Positions 39,887 through 54,041 of a DNA stretch of 64,000 bases are shown piece by piece. The notes below the pieces were generated by a model that made no database searches, was not told the origin of the DNA, and saw only the letters and a list, made by a program, of their open reading frames with translations. A program made the position numbers and the translations under genes. This DNA is from Albula goreensis (lineage: Eukaryota; Chordata; Actinopteri; Albuliformes; Albulidae), in NCBI GenBank assembly GCA_022829145.1, contig CM040761.1:13822245-13886244 (forward strand), written 5' to 3'. Positions within the stretch are counted from its first letter, which is position 1. Each line of letters begins with the position of its first letter.

Positions 39887-39936
39887 GGTGGGGGGCTGGC
39901 CTCCCCACCAACCTGCCAGCCAGCCGGCCGGCTGGC
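39887..39936 (+). other. G-runs and two GC-rich inverted repeats just after the exon 5 donor
   Basis: GGTGGGG (39887-39893) pairs with CCCCACC (39903-39909). An 18-bp perfect palindrome, GCCAGCCGGCCGGCTGGC, follows at 39919-39936. They begin 15 bp inside intron 5, in a patch far richer in G and C than the surrounding intron. G triplets close to a 5' splice site are known intronic splicing enhancers bound by hnRNP F/H; a role here is inferred. Confidence 0.6.
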
Positions 39937-40236
39937 CACACAGCCACTCACAATGACACTCATTTGCTTTCTGACAATTCCATGATCCGTTTTTTTAGAG
40001 TCAAAGCAATGAGAGAGTGATTACAATGATAATTATTTGTTTAGGGAATGAATCAGGGTTGTGCAGTTCTGTAAAGAGAAACCAGGACAGGGCATTGTGA
40101 TGTGGTCCTGAGGTGAAGCTGAGAGAGTCATTAAATATGCTGAAGTGATTTATTTCCATAAAACGTGCAGGCTTGGATGGTTTATTCTGTTTTTATTATG
40201 GCTACTTGCATCAGTAGCCATAATTGAATACTCAAA

Positions 40237-40252
40237 TTATTATTATTATTAT

Positions 40253-40287
<35 letters not shown>

Positions 40288-40291
40288 TTAT
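40237..40291 (+). repeat. Compound (ATT)n/(AGT)n trinucleotide repeat
   Basis: About six ATT units followed by about eleven AGT units, then a return to ATT, in intron 5 roughly 370 bp after exon 5. Confidence 0.95.
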
Positions 40292-42112
40292 CATAGAAAA
40301 GAGGCTCAAAATGTTCTCATATTTCTGCTTGCTTGAATCTCAAAATAGCGGTTTCTTAAAAATACTCTGACTGCATACTTCAGGCTTCAGCGCTGTCTAT
40401 ACTGTACAGACGGTGGTGAAATGAAGCTGTCTCTTTGCTGGTGCTTCTGCCATTTCTGGTCAAACTCAAATGGCAGCTTACCAGAAAAATAACTGATTTA
40501 ACTGGTCTTCAGGTCAGCCAGAATGGCTAAATTATTGTTTGGGTAAAGAGTGGCAGTGATGCTTGACAAGGATGACAGAGTGCAATGCAAATTCATACAA
40601 GCAAAGCGATGGTTGTAAAGCATTTTTCAACAAGAAGCTATTGCCAGATTCTAGCAAGGTCTAAGAACAGATTTCATCTCAGAACTAAAGGTATACATAA
40701 TAAAGGTAAATACATAATACTGCTAACAAGCTAAGACAGACATTTTTGAATAAAAGAATAACTATTCTCTTTCCTGCTTTTTTTCTGATGGTGTCTGCCA
40801 TCTTACTTTAAAAAAATGATAGCTCTCAATCCTCCTAATTAGCTTGTGGAGGTTGCATGTGGAGGCGGATCTGTGAAAGGAAATGTTCTGTAATGGAGAC
40901 ACAAATGGGATCCCTGCCAGCTCTTCAGTTTGTGGTTAGTGCTTTGTGTCTTGTGGTTCTAGCTGTCTTGGCTCAGGTTTTGGTAGTGGAAAAGTATCTG
41001 TTGCTAAGCAGGGGTGAGTGTGTACTGATTTCCTGTCGTGCATCATTAAGTAGGGTTTATTGTGTGGCCCATATTCTATATTTTCCTTACAAGATTTGTC
41101 ACACTTGCTACAATCAACAATCTATACATAGATGTCTGCAGCATGTTCTATATTCTACACAGAGGATTATTTTGTATTGTACATTCAACAGACAGGAGAT
41201 TATTCCATACTCAACAAATCACAAACTGTAGAGTGTTCAATATTTTTAAATTTTATAATCAAAAGACTACACTTCAAAATGTACAAATTTCATTTCACTC
41301 CCATAGTCCTCATTTAATGGACTTGGTGACTAGCTATAAAGTACTGAAAAATAGTGACTGTTCAATGCTCAAAGATAAGTCTCTTAAAAACTGCTGTAAA
41401 ACAATGAAAGAGAACAAAAATGGTCTTTTGTATGAAATAAACTTTTCAAAGAGGATAATTTTCATTTCAACCTCCAATCAATTGCATATGTCAAGTTATA
41501 ATTACATGCTGAAATATCAACTAATATTTCAGGGTTGAAAAAACTGCAGGTATCTTTAGTTTGAAGAACATTTTATTTTCACCAACTGCATGAACTGGAT
41601 TCAGACATGATGTGAAAGCTTAGATGGGCATTATGAGGCCTTTAATCTTTCTAGTTGATCTGAGATTCCACGCACGTACCATAACTTTGCATATCTGACT
41701 GTGGCCATGAGACAGGGTGACATGAAGCGATCTGCGCTGCAATAAACTGATGACTGTACCAATGGAGGGACAGCAAATTTAAGTGCCATCAAGTGTGAGT
41801 TTCTCTTCATGATGGGGATAAATTCTGCCACTTCACAAATGCCATAGACTGAGAGAGGCAGACACGATGCACAGGAGGCGAGAAGACATTTCAAGCACAG
41901 TGCTCAACGGGGAGATTTTCCTCCAGTAAAGGGTATTGACTTTATGTGGACATTTCAGAATTATTCTGAATAATGGTACTGCTTTTGTATTGAACAGTAT
42001 TTTCAATTGATGATAGGACATTCCAAGGAAATGGAGACACACTCAAAAATACAAACAACCAACTGTAGCATACATTGGCTACTTGAACATAGAATATTAA
42101 ATGGAGGGTTAT

Positions 42113-42262
42113 CAGGTGGTGCACTTGGTAAAGGCAAATTTTAGTTGCACGGTCATATGTCCCATAGTGGGGAGGTCAAGCCCCAGCCACCTTACTAACA
42201 TCTGTGCCTGGATGTCTTCATTATTGAGGCAACAAACGGATTAACCTCAGTGGAGTAAACAA
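42113..42262 (+). mobile_element. tRNA-derived SINE relic
   Basis: A TGGTGCACTTGGTAAAGG block (42117-42134) resembles a pol III A box and GGTCAAGCCCC (42174-42184) a B box with one base missing. The spacing of about 50 bp is tRNA-like. The rest does not fold into a plausible tRNA, so I read it as the head of an old SINE with an unclear 3' end. Confidence 0.4.
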
Positions 42263-44889
42263 TGGGTCCATCAGCCTCAATGCTCTCTGCTGCCCTCTCC
42301 TGGCCAGCCAGTCCTGCACTTTGGAGTGTTTAACATTTGTTGACTCCACATTCCTCTGATGACAAAGATAGTGTGTGAGTTGAATTACACCTGAGATTTG
42401 TGGCTAATTATCCACCAACATGTTATTATCCACCAACACATTGACATGTGTTTGTTCGTTTGTCCGTGAACAATTAACTAAATCAGCATTTTTGGAAGCT
42501 GTGTGCTTCCTCTGTATGTGACAAGAAATTCTCATTACTCATTAACAACAAATTAGCCTCTTTTATTTTTTTACAAGTTGCTTTCAGTGTAGAATTTTGC
42601 ATTTTTAGAATACCCTACTTTCCTTGTCACATTTTTTAAATATCCTCTCTTAAGAATTATTGAATGTATTTTGATGATTTCTATCTATATCCCTAACCCA
42701 TTCTCTCACAATGGTAGATAACATATTCACCACTTGCTAACTCCACTGATGTGCAAGTGGTATCTCTACTGATATGTTCTCTGTTTGTGAATCACCATAA
42801 TTATATGCAGAGGGGAGGAGAGTCATTAAAACCAAAATAACGGTGCGGGCATACAGAGGTAAAGTACATTTATGAATAGAGAAATTTCTGATTGACACAA
42901 TAACCAGTCATTATGCTGCACTATTACTTGTGACATCTATGGATAATTTGCAATGTAGCATGTATTTTTTGTGGGGGATTTTTAGTCATACTTACCCCTG
43001 TTAAATGCATGTTGGGTTAAGAGACCATTTTTAAACATATAGTTATTCCAGTTTTTCCTCAATGATTGGTTATAGTATTTAACATTATATGCAAATTGAA
43101 CTGTAATTTCCGTGGTCTGTAAAAACCCCTTTCTTATGTCTTGGTATCATGGTACCATCTTTCTAATCATCTTATATTTCCCGAGATTATTTAAAAATAT
43201 CTGTCAAAGGTTTTTAAATTGTTTCCATAATTCCCTGTAGAGTTGGATATATCCAGTCTGGGTCTACTGTCTTGGTTTTATTGTACTTATTAATTTATCC
43301 CAAATTTATACATTTAATGTTTAATATTTGAAGGTGTATTTGTCATCCCCTCTCTAGTTTTGCCAGAAGATTGTCCGTGAGTTTTCATATTGAATAACTG
43401 TTGAGGATCGGGATGCCATGCAGAGACAGGAAATACATATCCTTCCAAATACATCCTTTGACTTCCCTGATTCAAATGTCACTGCCTTGTGACAGAAATT
43501 CATTTGCTCATATCGGTAACTAAAGCGTCTAAAAAGATGAAACCAAGAAATACTGTTTGTTACAAATTATTTAATTTTCAGTCTCTTCCCAAGGACATAA
43601 AAACTCCCATATGAATTCATATCCCAAAAGGAATGAAGCTATCAACAGTGTGAAACGAAAGGGATGATCATTATTAATCATGTGTGACTTGTCCCTGATT
43701 TGAATAAAGGCTGACATTCAATATATTTCACTCAGTGGAAGCGAACAAAAATAATTGAAATTTAAAATTGGTCACATTGGTGAGTTGTTTCCACAGTGTT
43801 TTCCTACTCCCTCAGTACACATTCGCAAATAATTCATGTTATATTTATGCGTAATTCATATCAAGGGAATGAAAAATAGGTCCATGTGCAAAACTGAAGG
43901 ACTTTATTTACTCTTTCCATCCTGGGGGCATTGGGCTGTACTACTGCATGGCACATTATCAGCGACATACCAGATACAGGTGGAGAATTTCATTTCACTT
44001 ATGCAAGTGCAGTATATTATGGTATATTTTAAATACATTGTGAAGATAATTTCAATATTCTTACAATATGTAGCAGTAAATTGTATTTCTGTAATTTGTT
44101 GTGAGCTTTATAAAATAAAATCAGGACATTGATCCTTGTAATGAACTTGTTTCTATTGATTGAATAGCATTTATCCTTAAATAATCCACTATACCCACAG
44201 AGTAATACTGTATCCCCAACATGCTTCTCAAGATACCACACAAGAGTTTGAAGTTGCTCAGATGTCATTTAATTCTCGTTGTAGTTATATGTATTTAAAC
44301 AGCATTCATCACCACTATAAATCCACATGTAAATTCATTTCAAGCTGCCATTCATGTGACCTATCATCTGAAACAGACCATCTGCACTGTTCTCCAGTTT
44401 GTATCTGCTCCACCGTTCAAATCATTAGCATGCACAGCATTCTTTTGTCACATGATGGGAGAAACTGCTTCAGCTGGGTCTTCATGGACTTAACTGACCG
44501 TGCTATTTATATTAGCTTTCCTCATGCCTTTGACAGAGTGAGCAACAGGATGCATGCAGTATCTTTATGCATTTTTTCTCAAAAAACAATAATGGGATAT
44601 CTCAGGGTCAGATCTATGCAGAACCCTTTCCAAGTGTTTTTTAATCAATGCATTTCAATAACATTACCCCAATTATTTTTTGAAAACATTTGAAGGGCTT
44701 CCTATCTTTGAAAAAGTTGCTTTCCCCTGACAGAATGATACTGCAAAATGAGGCTGGAGCTGTTTGACCGCCTAGAGTTGTTGGACTCACAGCCCTGTTT
44801 TTCATCCCAAGTTTTCTCTCTGAAGGATAAAACTAGCACAGGACTGAAGATACGTTGTTTACACTCGATGGCTTTAAACATATCTTGTC

Positions 44890-44914
44890 GTTTTGTTTTG
44901 TTTTGTTTTGTTTT
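44890..44914 (+). repeat. (TTTTG)n pentanucleotide repeat
   Basis: About five units of TTTTG inside a T-rich stretch. Confidence 0.9.
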
Positions 44915-46049
44915 CTGGACCTTTTTTAAGAACTCAGATGTTTGTTGAAATGTACATCCAGTTAGTGGTAAGGGTAAGGATATCGATATTAATGATAATG
45001 ATATTTGACCTTCTCTGTGAGTAATATTGACTCAGCAGACCATAAATATGAACAGTTCATCATGCCATCATCTCCTTGTTGCTGCAATCCTTTATGCTGT
45101 ACTTTTCTAACACAAGACTGCAGTAGATTCTAGAGGGAAAGTAATAGGCCTGTACCCTGAGAGTATACTGAGATAGTTTATCACTAAAGATACAACATAC
45201 TCAGCATTCCTTCTTATTCCAGCTAAGCAGTTCCAGTAATTAAATATGAAGTTCAAAAATGCAGGAAACAGAACTTTCTGTCAGTGAAAATAGCATATTT
45301 TCCCCTTTTTATTGCTTGTGGTAGGATGACAGTTGCAAAGCAGAAGCATATAGGTATAATTGACATTTACATTTACACACAAAAATTCTGGAATACACCT
45401 TCAACAAAAAGTTATTTGGGGTGAGGTGACAATATCCTGTTGGCTAGAATCTTCTCAGTCAGGGTGCTGGTCAATGGCCTTGAAGGTCAAAACTATCTTT
45501 GCATACAAACTAACTGTCCATCTGCGTCGAAAGCTGAATCATCTGTACAATTGCTGTTCTCATTGCCCACTTATAAATATGTACAGTGGAGACTTAGATA
45601 GGAGGGCCCCTGAATGGTAATTATCTCCATTTCCAAAAGGAAAAGCAGAAAAGAGTGGGCAGAGCTTTTCAGATTTGCTGGTATTGCTTTATATTTTTTG
45701 CCTTGTCCCTTTACTCCTCTGAACTGAAGTTCCCATGCATCAGACTCAGTGAGCGATAATCTCCCACAGACTGCAGAGGAGGAAGCCGTACACATGTGAC
45801 TCTTATATACACCAATGACAACCAGACTTTGCTTCCTTCCACACTGCGTGACACCAGCCACACACTTCCCACACCGTAGGAGAAACTCAGAGTCCACATA
45901 GATCAGCTCATGTGTCCTGAAGGTTCCCTGCAAACTCTGGGCCAGCCAAGAGACTCCATGAGAGAGCGCAGACAGATTCTATCCGGGTTAACCCCTATTC
46001 TCCACTGGTGAACCTGAGCCAATAGTGATCTCACCAGTGTGGACCTCTG

Positions 46050-46175
46050 TCCATGGTGCAGCTGAGACTTAAACCCTCTGCAGAAGGATTCTTAGCCTCA
46101 CCATGAACAGGTTCTTGTGCTCTTTGAGCCACCCAAAGGCAAGTGTCCAATATCTTAATCACTGCACTGCATCTT
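46050..46175 (-). mobile_element. tRNA-derived SINE relic, minus strand
   Basis: On the minus strand, GCAGTGCAGTGATTAAGATA (from 46170 leftward), followed by TTGGACAC, resembles the common fish SINE head with the form AGTGGTTAAGGCACTGGAC. GGGTTTAAGTCTC (46065-46077) resembles a B box. The A-to-B distance of roughly 80-90 bp is longer than usual, so an insertion or a chance match is possible. Confidence 0.35.
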
Positions 46176-49100
46176 TGAAGAGAACACTGTGGACATCGAT
46201 CTGTGCACAACCTACAAGCAAATTCACATTGGCATGAAAACAAAAAACACTTTGTCCAATACAGTGTTTTCATTACAGGGGAGCGTTTTTCCAGAGGAAT
46301 GAATATGTCCATGAGAACTGCAGCTGTTTCCATAGCAATGCAGACAAATGAATTTAAGGGGGATTCAGACTGTGTTAAAGATAGCCACTTAGCCTGACAA
46401 GAACAAGATTTTACACTCCATTGGTTTAACTACTATAAAAGACTGTGTAAGAAAGAGGTGGTTTCTGAACCCTGTAATATTCAATTTAATCCTACAAGGG
46501 TTATCTTTTTAGTGTGATCCTGCACTCCTTTGAGGCTAAATAGTATATTTAATGTTTTGAGGAATTGTTCCTGAATGTGATGTTATTCATAAAAAAAGAA
46601 ATATTTTTATCGTGCCGCATAATGTGCATCAATGTTATGTTATACTTAGTAGTTGTTCAGTTGCAAAGAATTACACATATCTGGAATGAAAGTAATGGTA
46701 CGATTGAACAGTTATAGCACCATGTTGCTGCATGTTTTCCTGCCCCTGTCATGTCATCATTTGGAGACCATCTTTGGCAATTATATTTATTAGCTCCTCA
46801 CAATGAAGTGTTAAGTGCCCACTGACGGCCAGTTGTTATCAAGCAAAATTAATATGATTATCCTAACTGAATTCAGAAGTGTGTCTCTTGTTGCTTAGTG
46901 ACAACATAACTGAAAGACCCACTTAAGCTGAATTTACTTCTTGATTTTGCCCCAAAAAAATGAGTAATTAAGCTTAATGCACTCAATAACATATGCCACT
47001 GCTTGTGGGAAATTACCTTAGGAGAGCAACTACATTAAATAACAATGTATGACTATTAATTAACTAATGAGGAGTAGGACCTGAAGAACACTTTGAGTCC
47101 TTCTAGGAATGCTGTCCATGTCATAACTGTGAATTGTGACATCGCACCATTCAATACAATGAGGGAACATTCAGATCATTCTAAGTCCTTTTTTGCCTGG
47201 TGTTTCATTTGTCCACTCCCTGTGTATATAGAATTAAAGTTTTCTGTTTATAATGCTCTTGTCCTTAGTCATGCAAAAACTCTTATTGCATTTTGCCCTG
47301 AAGAAATACAGCTCAGGTTTTCTTCCACCCATTTTCCCACACACCTCTCATCCCATAACCTGCACCTCTCCCCAGGTGGCTAACCACACTCACAGCCCAC
47401 AGGGTTCATGTAACAGGCGTATAATATTGCCATCAATCATTCAGTCATTTGGTCAATTATCCAATTACCTATTCACTTAATTATAAGCAACCGTGAAATC
47501 ACTCAGTGTACGACAGGACTCAAAGCGGGTTCGTCATACTCTTAAGACAGCACAACACTTCACAGCCTCCGCACAGACAATGCCAAAGGGGATTTTTAGA
47601 GTCACACACTGGGTTGGGTTAGTGGTTGTAGAGTGGGTACATGGCTATTCTGTCTAAAGCATATGATGGGTTTATCCACGGTGAAGTCTCTCTTGGGCTT
47701 TTGAAGGGGAAAATTCCTCATGTAGTCTCGATACTATATATCACTGGTAGTCAGCCAAGGAGAATTCTGTTCCTTCTTGACAGGCCGAGGTGTGATGAAG
47801 AGGTTGCAGTCCCTCAAGGCACTGGACGAAACATCTCTGCATTCACTTGTTCACTGCCTCCTACCTGAGCTGTAATCGCCCGATTCCTTTCCCTGCACAG
47901 TGCAGTGCGGAGGAATTCACTCCTTTCATAGACTGTTTTCAGAGCGATACAAAGTGTTTCAAAAGAACCAAGAATAAAGCTTAACGATTCTAATAAAGAT
48001 TAATGCCACTCTCACACACGGATGCAAGGTCTCATATTGCTTTTTCTTATTGCTGTATATGCTGGTGGAAGGATCTGGGATTTTGCTGGGAAATTGCCCA
48101 TTATTATTACTTATTATTTGCTAACAGATGGCTTCCAGATCGTCTGCCCCTAAGGAAAATGAGCTGCCTAAGAGAACTCCTGACACACCTCCCACCACAC
48201 CTCTTGTGGTTACTTAGAAGCAAATTAAAATGAGTCATTATCATCATTTCTGACAATGGGCACACTAATCTAAATAAACCATGGGAAAACAAACACATAT
48301 TAAAACAGTTCTTATATCAAAACAAATAAAGAAATTACCCAAGGGTCAGGGTGGTCTCAGCACCTCGGTTTTTTTTTTTTTTATGTTTTTTTGAGCTGCT
48401 TTTGTGTGTTTGTTTGGCCTTTCAGGGAGGTATTTCCTCTCTGGGGAAACAAAAAAAACTGTCAAATAAACGCTTTGTTACTCTTAGCGCTGATGTTGCT
48501 CTGCTGCCAAAGGAATGCCCCCAGATATGATTTCAGATGAATCACAAATAATCTGAAGTGATCCGAGCATTAGCCCTCATCTTAATATTCATGTCCCTTT
48601 GGCCCCCCAGGGACCCCGTGTCACTGCAAGCCTGTGAGATGCAAATGAAAGGTCCATTGTTTCTATTGTATTATTCAGTGCTACCGGAACAGGGGTGTGT
48701 TTTTCTGGGCAAGGCCTCTGATGGGAGAAATCTTTCCCTTGAGCTCTGCTCATTCAGGCCGAGTCCATTGCACCAAATGGCTTTTGAAATGAGAGAAAAT
48801 GACCTAACACTGGCGTTGCCACCGGTTGCGCAGTCCACCTGACGGAGGGAATGAAAAGCCTGCACTTCAATCTGATCAACATCGGTTCCCTGAGTGACAA
48901 AGGCCTGAATTCAATCAACACTTGTCATTTGCTGTGAATTACAAAGAAATGTAAGTGTGAGATTCTGTCCCCACCAACTCAGTTTGATGAGTTCAATGAT
49001 AACAGAAATTAGCTGGATAAAATACATGCAGAGAGCACTCACATTTGTTTGTAGGTCAATCTTAAGGGCACTTGTTGTTTGAATTCAGGCTAATAAAAAT

Positions 49101-52100
49101 GTATGCTTCTGGTAGAATGAGCAAAGGCAGAGGTATGTGGAGAGATCTATTAGTATCCTAGAACACACACCTAGCTAAAATGATAGCATTGCTGCAAGAG
49201 TAGGAGTGATCAATACTCTCACTAGCAAGCTTTGTTGTTTCTAGCGGTATATCCCCCCCACTTGAAAGGCTTATTGATCGGCCCCTTGATGTACACAGAG
49301 CATGCATCTGTTTCACTGCAAAACTTCTATTGCAAGAAACAATTTAGAAAGAAAGATTTAGAGACAGGTAGTTTCTCACTTTTTTTCCCACCATTAAAAA
49401 AGCCTTTTTTCAGGGCTTTGTCTGAAGGTGTAGGTTGCTATGCTTGGGGTCATTACAAGTTTTAGGGGGAGTGGGCTGTGGAAGGGGGTGGGGTGCAGTG
49501 ATTGGTTCGCATTTTGCCTCCATCAGGGTATTTTCTGTGTCTGTGCCTTACCCTGCTTTATTTCGATCAGTATTTCCCACCTCTATATTCCCCCTGCACT
49601 CAGCGCCCCGGCTGTAATCATAGGTTTCCTATTTGTGGGACAACACCTCCTCAGTTGAATGGAAGGCTTTGTGAACAGCATCTAAGCAATATACAGTGCA
49701 GTAGAAGCTGCAGACCTTGAGTCTTGAAGTATTAAATCCAGGGATTCAGAGTACGCTGGAAGAGACAGGGCTAGCCTGGCTTTGTCAAATGTGTGGAAGC
49801 CAGGCAGGCTTTCATTGCCAACTGCTGTTGAATGAGACTTCAGAGGGTGGTTTTATATAAAAAAATTTGGTAGTATTTCCTGAAAAGGGAAGAGATAAAA
49901 TAAACACATAAGTTTCCATTTTTACATTCCTGCTGCTGGAACAAACCTGTTTCCATTTTGATTTTTGTTTTTTACAATGTCATATATTTTTGTTTGGTTG
50001 GTTTTTTCTTGATGCAAACAATGCCACACCTTTAAAAATACAAGTGCACATCGCACTGTCACTGCACTGGATTCATTCTGATGGTTATAGCTGCTGATAA
50101 TAGTTTAATAAACTTCTGCCCCTTTTGTCATGCTAAATATGCTACAAACTCGGTTTCCCAATCTTGATTGAAAGCACGTTCTCTCTGCTGACTGATGCCA
50201 GGTATGTCAGGTCCAACCAGTTCTCTGTGTGCACATGGTGCTATAATTGAACCAATGAATCAGTTCTGTCCCAAATGGAAGCCTCAAAGTCTGCTTTTGA
50301 GCCAAATGACATATTTCTCCTTGCCATCAGTGACCCTCTCCATCCCATTTACAGTGTTTTCTGTCTGGTATTTGGATGCATCCAGTCCACACATAGCAAA
50401 TGCATTAGTAATGAGAACACATTTAACCATCTCTGCTAGCGGTACATAAAGCTGCTGCTCGCTGCTGAACTCCACACTGCTCCCAAACATAGGAGAGAGG
50501 TCATACTCTGATTTCAGAGATGAGAGCTCAATTGAAAAGAAATGAATCTCTTTAAAAATCAAATCTCTTCTCCTGCACAGAGCTGGAGGCATGAAGGGAC
50601 AGCGCCTCACTGCTTATTTCCATTTTAAAAGAAGTAGGTTTGGCAGTAGGGCTATTCTATGAATGTGAGCACATCCCTTCATGTTTTCCTCTACACTGGA
50701 AGAGAGGATCTCGGAGAGGAGTAGTTTTTCCAGCAATGAAGTCTGCGATGCTGGCATTACCTGAAACTAGGGTCATGACCCCAAAGACATTAACCTCCCC
50801 ACTAAAGCCCCTTCGCTGAAAAAAACCGAGGAGAAATTTTGTTTTAATGACCAGGAAGACTGTTCTGGTCTCATTTTTCTGTATAATAGAATGTATTGTG
50901 TGATTTATGCTTCTAGGCTAAAGCCATTATACAGTCTCTATCCAATATTGGTTTTTTATTATGGCAATAAATAAGATTTGCTAATGACAAAAATAAAACT
51001 ATCAAAAATATTTATCAAACAAAACCTGACCTCTAAAGAAGATGGTCTTAAGGAAAAGTATAGATTTGCCTCTGTGTTTAGGTTTACTGAATACATTTAA
51101 ATATAAATAAAAGTATACCATACACTGCTGTTTTCACTCAAGATATTAAGTAATACAATTGATATTAAGTGATACAACAAGACTGGCTTCTAGAATCACA
51201 TGTACCTTCAGATTGCAGCCATAGCTTGCTCTGGAGCCTGACACACATTCTGCCAACAGTAATTGTAGAAGTACAATTAAAAACGGAGGATTGTTCAGAG
51301 TGACTGGAATGTACTGAGCACGGCAGCCAAGGTGAACAAACGACAGCAACCTTGAATGTTTGTGGACAATAGAATGTGATCAAACAACCACACAGCTGCA
51401 CTAAATGAAAATTCTGTTTGCAGACTGAACTGGACAAAACAATATGGCTACATTGTGAACCCAAACTGCATGCAATCATAAGCCTTCAGCCTTCTGTGAG
51501 TAGCAATGAAGAGAAATAACATCAAAAAGCATCATTCCCTTTTGTTCACCTTGAAAAATGGCATTTCCATCTCTTTGGAGGAAAAAAATACATTTTGAAA
51601 TATTTTTGTGTAGCATATACCCAGGTATCATTATAACTTTTTTTTACAGTATGTCTGTATTGTTATAGCAAATAACAGTATTTTAGTAACATTGTGCAAA
51701 GGTTTTTTTGTTTCACCTCAAGCCACCGCATGCTAGTCAGGTTGTAATTTCACCCAAATGACACTCCATAAATTTCCATAGGAAACCATTTTAAAGACAG
51801 ACTTATAACCAAGTAAAACCATGAAAAAATTATGTTTCCACAACCTTCCACAGCCAACTAAAAATGTATCAGGTATGACTTGGCTACACGAGTGGAGTAT
51901 AGGGCTAAGTATTAAGAAATAAGCAGAACTGTTGTATTCAGCTCTGAGTAATTAACCATTAATAGCATGGTTAACAGATTTACACTGAAATTTCAATGCC
52001 CATGCAGCTTTGCTCAGGAAAATGAGCATGTATGCGCTCGCTGAGGACGCAACAATGATGTCCGTGCTCTAACAAACTCTCACAATGGGATGATGCTGAG

Positions 52101-54041
52101 AACTACGAGGCGTCTTTGTTTGAAATTAAACTAAAAAGGTAAGCTACTTCTTCGGTCTAATCACAGTTCTCCAGCACCTGAATCCCACAGTGTGTGCTAA
52201 TAACAACACAGCAGGCGAAAGTCTCACAAGCACAGCAAAGAAGATCTGCCGTTCTTTTCCCCGATCGCCATGCTTTGTCAGTAGAGCCATGCTCACCGGC
52301 TTCCCTTCCTGGTTCTGTCAGTCAGTTTGTCCGCTGATATATTTATGTTATTGTCTAATCCGCTGAGCTTGGCAGATATCTGTTGGTAGACAGATAAGCA
52401 GTTGGACATTTTAGATTACCTGGTGGTATTTTCTGGAAGGACGAAAGGGCTCTTGCTGTCACCGAAAGGCTAGAGCATTTGTTTCAGTGGACAACGGCAA
52501 GACACACATCAGCTACCGACTATTGCTTCCTGACACAAATATCTGGTCAATCAGAGCATGAACTATTTGTCATGAGAGGCGGATGTCATAGACACAGTGG
52601 CGGGGACTCAGTGTTAAATGGGAAATAACGCCCTGCTCGATCAAGTCTGACTGAGCGATCTCCAGTCTGTCAGTGCCTCGTGATGGAATGATGCGGGAAC
52701 AAGCAGTGACAATATGGCTGTACGGACTCTATGGGGAGAGGAGGCGCTGACACGTTACACGCTGCTTGGCGAATTGAGATCTTGAAAGGGCAGAGAGAGA
52801 ATGTTAAGAATATGGCTTGGCATGAGTCATCGGTCTCTGATTCAGTGGTCACGTGGGCCTCGGCCTTTCAGTGCCATGCACCAGCGGGGACAGGCTTTTA
52901 ATAAAAATGAATGCCTTATTGAACATGTGATGGGGAGGATGGGGGTTTGGCTCAATGGTAAATTGTCTTTATTTTCTTTTAAATCACATCTAATATAATG
53001 AATGCATTCCGCCTGTGGGATGTTTTCAGGGGCGTGTTTTGTGATAGCAGCGTGTTCGCAGTGTTTGGAGTTTCTCGGTTCAGGGGATCCCCCTGGAGAT
53101 TGGCCATGGTCTCCCCGCATGGAGGAGCAGTGCAGGCTCGCACAATCATGACTGAAGGCCATTTGAGTCCGGCACAAGCTCTGCCATAACAGAACCAGAG
53201 CCCGTACAATGCAGCAGATTGCTGAATCCCCTCTTCTCCGCCCCCTTTTCCCAAGGTACACCTCCCAGGGGTTTGCACTATGCTTGTTTGCGAGCCGGAT
53301 TTGTGTGTGTATTTTAAGCTTCTTAAGCCTGTTTAATTATGAGAAGGAAATGAGGCGGATTATATTTAAAAATTGATCTAAGAGCTATATCTATGTTTGT
53401 TTTTATTGAAATATAAGGTCGCCAGTTTTCTACATACTCGTTTTTGTTGTTCTTGCTGTTTTTGTTTTTTTTTTTCACTTCTGGGTCTCTTTGTCTTTTC
53501 TGCTTTGTCATAGGATGGGACTAGTTATACCAAAAGAAGATCCCATTCTGTCAGACTAAAATGAGTTTTTGTGCTTCTGTTAAATCAGTATTAATACTCC
53601 AATTACAAAGTGTCAGTGCAGGTATTTCAGTGAAGAACGGGCTATATGCAAACAAATTATACAAAATGGTAGAATTTTTACTAATAAAATTATGTTGAAC
53701 TTTTAACTTTTTAATTAATCAAAGTTAATCAAAAAACACATTTCAATTACATCAGGATGATTCATTAATTATTGTAAAAGTAGGTTGAGTTTCTCTTTGT
53801 GATTGAACTATGTAATTGTTGCAAAATAAATTACTGTTTTACTGTATTAGAATTTTTATTATTTATTTATTCAGGTAAGTTTCACTAAGATAGAATTCTC
53901 CTTTTTTTAGGGTGCCCTGGCCCCTTAGAATAAGCATTTTGTATGCCCCACTAATTCCAGAGTGTGGGGTATCATTCCATCTCGGGAAACACTTTGCTAT
54001 GATATTAGGATATAATCAGTTATGTGGTAGTATAAAACTAA

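Noticed and set aside
39751-40020. Exon 5 reading frame extended on both sides
   Set aside because: The open frame passes through the ttttgcag acceptor and gtgagt donor; only 39789-39871 matches the receptor family.
41062-41538. 158-codon + strand frame
   Set aside because: AT-rich, Ile/Phe/Lys/Asn-rich translation with no domain; typical of random intronic sequence.
42113-42190. Functional tRNA gene
   Set aside because: A-box-like and B-box-like motifs are present, but no complete cloverleaf or anticodon arm can be drawn.
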